10,633 nucleotides of DNA from the NCBI GenBank assembly GCA_964650405.1, contig CAZYTO010000200.1, positions 1 through 10,633 on the forward strand, written 5' to 3'. A program made the position numbers and the translations under genes. The notes below the pieces were generated by a model. It was given only the letters and a program-made list of their open reading frames with translations. It made no database searches and was not told the DNA's origin. Within the stretch, counting starts at the first letter, position 1. Every line of letters starts with the position of its first letter. Positions 6,658 to 10,633 of the stretch are shown one piece after another. Source of the DNA: CAZYTO01 sp964650405. GTDB taxonomy: Bacteria > Acidobacteriota > Thermoanaerobaculia > Gp7-AA8.

Positions 6658-7073
6658 TATTGACGGCACGAATTCCGTTCGGGCGTGTCAGTCCCTGGGC
6701 GCCATTTCGCGAGTGCATGCTAAGTGGTTGATTATCAAGATGATCCGCGGACAGACGTCGCTTCCTGAGGCACGGCCCGCCGTCCCGATCCACGGAAATG
6801 CCGCCGATTTCGAAACCGAGATATGGGAAAGCCTGACCTCCACGATCCCGCGTCTCCGCGGGAGGCGCTTCTCGCACCGCGCGACGTCGCCGGAGGCGCG
6901 GCGACGACGCTATCCGCCGAGCCACCGCAGCCGCAGGACGCCGTCGTCCTCATCCGCAAAGCCACGCGCGAGACTTCGTAACCAACACATCCTCCGAGGG
7001 ATATGTTCAGCTTCAAGGCTCCAGGAATGCTCCGCGCTCCCGCGTGTTAGCCGTGGTACGATCCACCCCGAGT
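6658..7073. other. gene-poor stretch before the tRNA gene
   Basis: About 416 bp with no recognisable gene. It holds a perfect hairpin CCCGCG-TCTC-CGCGGG at 6847-6862, without a T tract, and one weak 52-codon ORF at 6823-6981. TACGAT at 7057-7062 lies 12 bp before the tRNA and could be its -10 box, but I see no good -35. The rest shows nothing I can name. Confidence 0.5.
6823..6981 (+). CDS. possible small hypothetical protein (52 residues), weak
   Basis: An ATG-to-TAA frame encoding a 52-residue acidic/Ala-Pro-rich peptide beginning MGKPDLHDP and ending KATRETS. In favour: its third codon positions are rich in G/C, as expected for this genome. Against: there is only a GAG three bases before the start, no recognisable domain, and it sits in otherwise gene-poor DNA with several other open shadow frames. 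I do not recognise it and would not be surprised if it is not translated. Confidence 0.2.
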   Translation: MGKPDLHDPASPREALLAPRDVAGGAATTLSAEPPQPQDAVVLIRKATRETS

Positions 7074-7150
7074 CGGGCAGTAGCGCAGCCTGGTAGCGTA
7101 CCTGAATGGGGTTCAGGTGGTCGCGGGTTCAAATCCCGCCTGCCCGACCA
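7074..7150 (+). tRNA. tRNA-Pro (anticodon GGG)
   Basis: A 77-nt cloverleaf. The acceptor stem is CGGGCAG (7074-7080) with CTGCCCG (7140-7146), then A and an encoded CCA (7148-7150). The D-arm begins TAGCGCAGCC, the anticodon stem is CCTGA/TCAGG, and the loop ATGGGGT places anticodon GGG at 7108-7110. The T-arm is GCGGGTTCAAATCCCGC. The C1-G72 first pair and A73 fit bacterial tRNA-Pro. It reads codons CCC and CCU. It stands where core genes give way to accessory genes. Confidence 0.97.
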
Positions 7151-7151
7151 G

Positions 7152-7180
7152 ATGACCCGCTGAACTCCGGAACTTAGAAT
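7152..7180 (+). promoter_or_regulatory. predicted brnTA promoter, possibly giving a leaderless mRNA
   Basis: ATGACC (7152-7157, four of six matches to TTGACA), a 17-bp spacer and TAGAAT (7175-7180, five of six matches to TATAAT) form a plausible sigma-70-type promoter. Seven bases after the -10 box is 7187, the first base of the brnT GTG start, and no Shine-Dalgarno site is seen there. A direct repeat GAACT-CCG-GAACT (7162-7174) fills the spacer and could be an operator for the BrnT-BrnA complex, which is known to repress its own promoter in the studied case. Confidence 0.5.
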
Positions 7181-7186
7181 CGCCTT

Positions 7187-7477
7187 GTGGCAAGCGATCT
7201 GCGTTTCGAATGGGATGGCCAGAAAGCCAAGCGCAACCTCGCTCACCACGGGATCTCTTTCGAGGAAGCGAGGGACGTGTTCTACGACGACCTCGCCCGC
7301 GTGACCGACGATCCCGACCACTCGATCGGCGAAGTTCGGCTGCTGATCTTCGGCACAACCAGCGCGGGACGTCTCGTGCTGGTAAGCTTCGTCGATCGGG
7401 AAGGCTCGATTCGGATCATCAGCGCTCGAAAAGCAACGAGCCACGAACGCAAACGATATGAAGAAGACATCCTCTAA
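7187..7477 (+). CDS. brnT: BrnT-family toxin of a type II toxin-antitoxin system
   Basis: A 96-residue RelE-like ribonuclease toxin that is expected to block translation by cutting RNA until held by its antitoxin. The family pattern is complete: FEWDGQKAKRNLAHHGISF (res 7-25), EEARDVFYDD, an acidic turn before HSIGEVRLLIFG, then GRLVLVSFVDREGSIRIISA and RKATSHERKRYEE at the end. Length is normal for BrnT. The start is GTG 7187, the only start codon in this frame close to the conserved WD-x2-K segment. It overlaps brnA by 20 bp, typical of the pair, and starts 36 bp after the tRNA-Pro gene. Confidence 0.93.
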   Translation: MASDLRFEWDGQKAKRNLAHHGISFEEARDVFYDDLARVTDDPDHSIGEVRLLIFGTTSAGRLVLVSFVDREGSIRIISARKATSHERKRYEEDIL

Positions 7478-7703
7478 ACCCGCCGACGACCTTCGGCCGG
7501 AGTACAACTTCGACTTCAAACAGATGCGCCCGAACCCCTACGCGAAACGCCTGAAGGGAAAGTCCGTCATCTCGATTGTCCTCGACGAAGACGTAGCCGG
7601 GGTTTTCGACACCTCGGAAGCGGTCAATGACGCACTGCGATCGGTCATGCGAACGACGCGGGACCGAGCGTCACGCACACCCGATAAGCGGCGTGCGAGC
7701 TGA
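7458..7703 (+). CDS. brnA: BrnA-family antitoxin (ribbon-helix-helix type)
   Basis: An 81-residue partner of the upstream toxin: it should bind and neutralise BrnT and repress the shared promoter. The N-terminal LRPEYNFDF is the toxin-contact motif usual for the family. The ribbon-helix-helix part follows: SVISIVLDEDVAGVFDTSEAVNDALRSVM (res ~36-64), in which a short strand precedes two helices. The basic tail (RTTRDRASRTPDKRRAS) is longer than some members. It starts inside the end of brnT (20-bp overlap), so translation is probably coupled. Its last 59 bases overlap, tail to tail, the 3' end of a minus-strand gene. Confidence 0.88.
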   Translation: MKKTSSKPADDLRPEYNFDFKQMRPNPYAKRLKGKSVISIVLDEDVAGVFDTSEAVNDALRSVMRTTRDRASRTPDKRRAS

Positions 7704-8112
7704 GAGGCCTCGCGGACCTTTTCAATATCGCGTGGTCCCAGCGCGGGGTCTCGCACGCCGGGCCGAAAAGCAAGGTATGATCCCCCCTTGACCCCATCCC
7801 GATCGCGCGCATGACGTAGATCGCGCCGGCCGATTCGACGAAGAGGAGAACCATCAGGAACGCAAAGAGGAAATGCGCGTTCGGATGGCGCGCCAGGTCC
7901 TCTTCGACGCGACGGATATCGGCTTCCCCTTCTTCAATGCGCGGGTCCTGCAGCCGCGAGCCGACGTTCGCATGCCTGAGATTCCCGACCGGATCGAATG
8001 CGGGCTCGGGACCGAGCGTCGCGAGCACGTATGCGTCCGGTTCGTAGATGTTGAGTTGCGCGTCTTCCTGAGCGCGGCGGTTGAGATCATTCCGATCGAA
8101 GCCTTCAAACAT
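7645..8112 (-). CDS. single-pass membrane protein of unknown function, C-terminus probably not native
   Basis: A 155-residue frame that I do not recognise. Residues 1-78 are charged and soluble (MFEGFDRNDLNRRAQEDAQ at the start; acidic EEGEADIRRVEEDL before the membrane). One membrane segment covers ~79-101 (HFLFAFLMVLLFVESAGAIY). After about residue 105 the sequence loses any coherent pattern, and the frame runs 59 bases into brnA on the other strand, so the natural gene was probably longer and has been cut. The start is very well supported: AAGGAGGT at 8118-8125, 5 nt before ATG 8110-8112. The start overlaps the upstream lipoprotein gene by 8 bp, so it is probably translated by coupling. 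An extra-cytoplasmic role beside the lipoprotein is an inference from topology. Confidence 0.7.
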   Translation of the reverse strand: MFEGFDRNDLNRRAQEDAQLNIYEPDAYVLATLGPEPAFDPVGNLRHANVGSRLQDPRIEEGEADIRRVEEDLARHPNAHFLFAFLMVLLFVESAGAIYVMRAIGMGSRGDHTLLFGPACETPRWDHAILKRSARPLSSHAAYRVCVTLGPASFA

Positions 8113-8923
8113 TGGGCACCTCCTTTTCGGCGGTTGTCGGGGCCTGGAAGCTGCCGCTCTGGATCTCCACGTGCGCGGCGCCGGCTTCGTCGAGGGCCGT
8201 CTGCCAGATCGCGCGGACATCCCCGCCGCGCCGGAAGGTCAAAGCGCAGCGCCCCCGGTCAACCGATCCGAGATCGACGTGGGAAAAGACGATGGAGATT
8301 CCTCGAAGCGATCCTGCCGGCAGCACACGTTCGCGCGCGAGGACGCGTGCAAAGCGGTCCGGCGTCGGCAGCGCGTCGCATTCGAAGCTCCCGAAACCAG
8401 ACACCTCAAAAGCGTCCGTGACGACGATGAGAAGCCGCGGCTCCTTCACGGGCGGCGTCGCAAGCGCTACGCGACCGATCGCCTCGGCGATTGGCGAGCG
8501 CCGCGGATGCATGCGAAGGCTCGGCTGCGCGGCCGTCATGAGGGACCGGAGTTCCTCCGCCATCCAGCGGGATTCATGCTCCAGTCGGGCGCGCCGTCCG
8601 GAGCCGCGGGCCTTGACGCTCCGGGCCTCGCCGACCATACGCGTGGTCTCGATATCCCGCCCCTGCACCCACAGCCGGACCACGCTTCCGGGCGCCTCTG
8701 CGGCTTGGCCGAGCGCGATCCCGAGCACTTCGCGCAAGGTCGCTTCGTTGCACGTACTCCCCGCGCTCGGATCGCAGAGCACCTCTCTAACGACGGGAGC
8801 CAGCAGCGGTTTGTCGCTCGCACCGAACCAGGTGCCAAACGTCCCCGGCCCATCGGTGCATCCCGCGATGAAGAACACGAACAGCGGCAGCAGCAAGAGA
8901 GCGATCGTTCGTCGGAGAGTCAT
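8105..8923 (-). CDS. lipoprotein with a degenerate von Willebrand A-like pattern
   Basis: A 272-residue exported protein. Residues 1-21 are a lipoprotein signal peptide with lipobox FIAG and acceptor Cys22, so it is anchored in a membrane by lipid. The mature part alternates strands and helices in a Rossmann/VWA-like order: VVRLWVQGRD, a basic helix, SPIAEAIGRVALA, RLLIVVTDAFEVSGFG and ISIVFSHVDLG. The metal-site motif D-x-S-x-S is absent, so I call it VWA-like only by layout. The start ATG at 8921-8923 has GGAGGT 5 nt upstream and overlaps the preceding gene's stop by 4 bp (ATGA); the stop overlaps the next gene by 8 bp. It is the middle gene of a three-gene unit. No specific function can be assigned. 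Confidence 0.82.
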   Translation of the reverse strand: MTLRRTIALLLLPLFVFFIAGCTDGPGTFGTWFGASDKPLLAPVVREVLCDPSAGSTCNEATLREVLGIALGQAAEAPGSVVRLWVQGRDIETTRMVGEARSVKARGSGRRARLEHESRWMAEELRSLMTAAQPSLRMHPRRSPIAEAIGRVALATPPVKEPRLLIVVTDAFEVSGFGSFECDALPTPDRFARVLARERVLPAGSLRGISIVFSHVDLGSVDRGRCALTFRRGGDVRAIWQTALDEAGAAHVEIQSGSFQAPTTAEKEVPNV

Positions 8924-9123
8924 TCGACACCTCCGGCGTCCGGGCGCTCTCTGCGCGTGCGCTTCTTCCGCTCCGGCTTTGCTGATGGTTGCAGCCGATC
9001 AAGCACGGAGCGCACGATCTCGAGTGCCTCCTCGTCGACCTGCGTGATCTGTTGGATGCATCGCAGTCGCGTCGGTGCGTTGTCATCCGCTTCGTCAATT
9101 CGGGATGTATCGTTTGCTGTCAT
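8920..9123 (-). CDS. small charged hypothetical protein, first gene of the three-gene unit
   Basis: A 67-residue protein with an acidic N-terminus (NDTSRIDEADD), a predicted helix around QQITQVDEEALEIVRSVLDRL, and a strongly basic tail (KPERKKRTRRERP, res ~50-62). It has no membrane segment or signal peptide, so it is probably cytoplasmic and could bind nucleic acid or a membrane surface through its tail. ATG 9121-9123 is preferred over one 7 codons upstream because AAGGAG lies 5-6 nt before it. Its stop overlaps the lipoprotein start by 4 bp. I do not recognise the family. Confidence 0.72.
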   Translation of the reverse strand: MTANDTSRIDEADDNAPTRLRCIQQITQVDEEALEIVRSVLDRLQPSAKPERKKRTRRERPDAGGVE

Positions 9124-9389
9124 CGAAGCTCCTTTTCTGCTCATCTCCGTCGATGAGCGCGGGCTTCGTATTCAGCACATCTTCCGCCTCTTTCGGGCCT
9201 GCTGCCAAACGGTGCGAAACGGTGTGGATCTGCTGAACACTACGGTCTTCGAGGTACTCGACCACTCACGCGCTTGAATCCACGACGAAGAAACCGCGAA
9301 TACGTACCCGCACTCTCGCGTTCGGCTAGACATGGCCTTGGGGGCCGTCGTCTGATTGAGGCTCTGCGCTCCGAGGCAAAGATTGAAAG
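9124..9389. promoter_or_regulatory. divergent intergenic region with a 10-bp direct repeat
   Basis: This 266-bp gap lies between the minus-strand three-gene unit and the plus-strand nuclease-like gene and should hold both promoters. I see no convincing -35/-10 pair. A direct repeat, AAACGGTGCG at 9207-9216 and AAACGGTGTG at 9217-9226, has a 10-bp period (one helical turn), which would place two regulator sites on the same face. Its role is inferred from spacing only. Confidence 0.4.
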
Positions 9390-10370
9390 ATGCAACTCGT
9401 AGCTAACGGCCCTGACATCCCCGATGCGCTGTTGCAGGCGCATGAGGAGGGCCGCGTGGTGAACCTATTGAATGCGATTATCAGCGATCAGCCTTGGCCA
9501 CTTCCCGAGCTGAGTCAATGTTTGACTGCTATTTCTCAGGCCAACCCCGCATTGTTGCAAGATCGCCGCTACCACCGGCTGGAAGAGTACTCGCGCCGGC
9601 GCGCCGGCTGGCTCGTGGAGACAACCATGACGCTGAAAGAACGTTTCGACGACTTCTGCCGGCAGTATCCCGGTTCGGTCGCCATCGACTCGCTCGAAAA
9701 CCCGCCGAAGGGAGTCCAGAAGGGCGATTACCTCTTCGAGGACAAGACGATCGTCTGCGAAGTCAAGTGTCTCGAAGCGGACATGCGGAAGAAGCTCCTC
9801 GACATCATGAAGGCGGACGGCATTGATCCAGGCCAGCTCCCGAAGGGGCGACACATCATCGAGGACCTATACCTCAAACTGCCGAAGAAAATGAAGGGCA
9901 AGAACCGCTACAACCAACTCGTCAAGAAGATCACATCTTCTGTCGCGAATGCGATCGACGACGCAGCAAACCAGATCCGCGACACAAAAGAGCACCTCGG
10001 CATCCCTGACGCAGACGGTCTCCTCGTCATCCTCAACGAGGAGGTGAACATCATCGGGCAGCCGCTCGTCAAGGAACGTCTCGGTCTCGCTGTCAGGAAG
10101 AAAAACGCGGAAGGGAAGCCGTACCACTCGCAGGTGACGCGAGTGCTGCACATCGGCGAGACGAACGCCGTTGGAACTCCTGCTGGTGACATGCGCATCA
10201 ACATCGCGCTTCCCAACCCGCACGCCACGGCGAAAGGCGACATCGATGGTTTTGTGCAAAAGCTCGCGAGCGCGTGGGGCGACTACAACGGCGAACCGCT
10301 GACTGATGATCACGGCATCGACGTGAATGACCTGATGAAGAACTCGCGGCTCTACATCGACGTGTTCTAG
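9390..10370 (+). CDS. PD-(D/E)XK nuclease-like protein with a SIR2-type N-terminal leader
   Basis: A 326-residue cytoplasmic protein. The nuclease-like core is NPPKGVQKGDYLF (D113) followed by the strand IVCEVKCLE, giving E124-x-K126: the D-x(n)-E-x-K arrangement of PD-(D/E)XK enzymes. The helix LKERFDDFC (res 82-90) could supply a further acidic residue. The remainder (helical 130-200, strands LLVILNEEVNIIG and VTRVLHIG) is unassigned. Residues 1-24, with core IPDALLQAHEEGRVV, read like the start of SIR2-family proteins, but the expected FFCGAG motif never follows. An internal ATG at 9627 (residue 80) has GGAG 6 nt upstream and may be the true nuclease start; residues 25-79 are nevertheless coherent. 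It stands alone, divergent from the three-gene unit, and could be a restriction or defence gene. That role is inferred. Confidence 0.75.
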   Translation: MQLVANGPDIPDALLQAHEEGRVVNLLNAIISDQPWPLPELSQCLTAISQANPALLQDRRYHRLEEYSRRRAGWLVETTMTLKERFDDFCRQYPGSVAIDSLENPPKGVQKGDYLFEDKTIVCEVKCLEADMRKKLLDIMKADGIDPGQLPKGRHIIEDLYLKLPKKMKGKNRYNQLVKKITSSVANAIDDAANQIRDTKEHLGIPDADGLLVILNEEVNIIGQPLVKERLGLAVRKKNAEGKPYHSQVTRVLHIGETNAVGTPAGDMRINIALPNPHATAKGDIDGFVQKLASAWGDYNGEPLTDDHGIDVNDLMKNSRLYIDVF

Positions 10371-10487
10371 GAATACCGTGCTCTGACGATGGATAGGTGT
10401 CTAACGCGCGTCTAATTCGCGTGCATTCGCCCATGTGCAGACAAGTCCAGACCGAGGTAAACTGCTCTCGAAAGGAGATATCCGCCG

Positions 10488-10535
10488 ATGTCCCGAGACA
10501 AAGGCGGAGATGGGGTTCAGGTTATCTCCAGATGA
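10488..10535 (+). CDS. possible 15-residue leader peptide
   Basis: ATG 10488-10490 to TGA 10533-10535 encodes MSRDKGGDGVQVISR. AAGGAG lies 9-10 nt upstream and can be hidden by pairing with 10523-10529. The stop overlaps a following ATG at 10532 (ATGA), and the second frame again begins Met-Ser-Arg-Asp. There is no run of a single regulatory amino acid, which argues against classic amino-acid attenuation. Confidence 0.3.
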   Translation: MSRDKGGDGVQVISR

Positions 10536-10633
10536 GTCGAGACATGTCTCGGATTTTTTCCACCAGCCGAGCTGATCGAAGCCGTTGGCGAGCGCATACG
10601 CACCCGGCGAGCCGGCGTTCAGGAACTCCTCAT
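10532..10633 (+). pseudogene. 5' fragment of a possible helix-turn-helix or transposase gene, frame broken at a T6 run
   Basis: From 10554 to the window end one frame has the credible protein start PPAELIEAVGERIRTRRA then GVQELL, similar in style to N-termini of DNA-binding or transposase helix-turn-helix domains. It has no start codon of its own: upstream in that frame is the TGA of the 15-codon ORF. The ATG at 10532 is one base out of frame; with five rather than six T at 10554-10559 it would read MSRDMSRIFPPAELIEAV. Either the gene is broken or slips at this run, or the base count is an error. The opposite strand is also open here, so the direction is not certain. Confidence 0.25.
10538..10559 (+). 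terminator. terminator-like hairpin with T6
   Basis: CGAGACATGTCTCG (10538-10551) is a perfect 14-bp palindrome that can fold as a 5-bp stem with a 4-nt loop, followed by GA and six T (10554-10559). The stem is short, so termination would be weak. The 3' arm can instead pair with 10493-10499. Confidence 0.4.

Larger units (their letters stand above)
10471..10559 (+). promoter_or_regulatory. attenuator-like leader or insertion-sequence end with mutually exclusive hairpins
   Basis: Several segments can pair in alternative ways. GGAGATA (10474-10480, a Shine-Dalgarno site) pairs with TATCTCC (10523-10529). ATATCCGCC (10478-10486) pairs with GGCGGAGAT (10503-10511) with one mismatch, enclosing TGTC-CCGA-GACA. 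GGAGAT (10506-10511) pairs with ATCTCC (10524-10529). CCGAGAC (10493-10499) pairs with GTCTCGG (10546-10552), which would break up the terminator-like hairpin at 10538-10551. All this surrounds a 15-codon ORF. The layout is that of a leader-peptide attenuator, but nested palindromes of this kind also occur at insertion-sequence ends; sequence alone does not decide. Confidence 0.45.

Noticed and set aside
7074..7150. Duplicate of the tRNA 3' end as an attachment site
   Set aside because: I looked for a second copy of the T-arm and acceptor end to the right and found none in the window.
7538..7756. Minus-strand 72-codon frame opposite brnA
   Set aside because: Antisense to a well-supported BrnA gene with no ribosome site or domain of its own.
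5300..9461. A SIR2-HerA defence pair
   Set aside because: Only a HerA-type tail (fused to a kinase) and a 24-residue SIR2-like start are seen, 3 kb apart, without the ATPase or NAD-binding motifs.
10398..10404. Integron attC-like core GTCTAAC
   Set aside because: It fits RYYYAAC, but no matching GTTRRRY partner lies at attC distance and no integrase is seen.
10488..10633. Selenocysteine or stop readthrough at TGA 10533
   Set aside because: The frame after TGA is open to the right edge, but there is no selenoprotein family match; a one-base frame break at T6 explains the layout more simply.
10408..10633. Minus-strand partial gene entering from the right
   Set aside because: The frame is open from a TAG near 10408 to the edge and looks coding only for its first ~25 codons (10633-10555); the rest covers the hairpin region with non-coding codon use. 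It cannot be excluded without more sequence.

Overview
The window is high-GC bacterial DNA with two different halves, split near a tRNA gene at 7074-7150. The core genes are Gram-negative in type: a LolA-like lipoprotein carrier, a YebA/MepM-like M23 peptidase and Tgt. Short heptamer-type tandem repeats lie within and between genes, and one protein has a HerA-type ATPase tail. Together these suggest a soil or sediment lineage such as Acidobacteriota, but that placement is an inference from style, not a measured relationship.

Left half (1-6186), core genome. On the minus strand lolA (1322-2002) is followed 16 bp later by tgt (1305 down past base 1, 3' end outside the window). tgt carries two in-frame insertions of repeat-like DNA, and its only usable start codon lies inside a third repeat copy. 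Divergently, on the plus strand, a secreted DUF4412-like protein (2079-2909), an M23 peptidase (2970-4298) and a GHMP-family kinase (4321-6186) form a tight gene row. The kinase is fused at its C-terminus to what looks like the C-terminal third of a HerA/DUF87-type ATP-binding protein, without its ATPase.

Middle (6187-7073), about 890 bp with no convincing gene. It holds a seven-unit, 42-bp tandem repeat array (6364-6657) whose units contain two small palindromes around a TGAA-type core, plus some small inverted repeats.

Right half (7074-10633), accessory in character. After tRNA-Pro(GGG) come a BrnT/BrnA toxin-antitoxin pair with a promoter that may give a leaderless brnT mRNA, then a minus-strand three-gene unit. 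That unit encodes a small charged protein, a lipoprotein with a degenerate von Willebrand A-like pattern and a single-pass membrane protein. The genes overlap by 4 and 8 bp and have strong Shine-Dalgarno sites; the last gene seems to lose its natural 3' end against brnA. Next is a 326-residue protein with a PD-(D/E)XK-like nuclease signature, whose first 24 residues look like the start of an unrelated SIR2-family protein. The right edge (10471-10633) is a dense set of mutually exclusive hairpins around a 15-codon ORF, followed by the start of a possible helix-turn-helix or transposase reading frame that is out of frame by one base at a T6 run.

Taken together, the left half is envelope and tRNA-modification housekeeping, and the right half looks like a tRNA-adjacent island rebuilt by deletions and fusions. 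The most unusual items are the kinase/HerA-tail fusion, the repeat-invaded tgt, the SIR2-headed nuclease-like protein, the translationally coupled lipoprotein/membrane unit, and the attenuator-like structure at the right edge.
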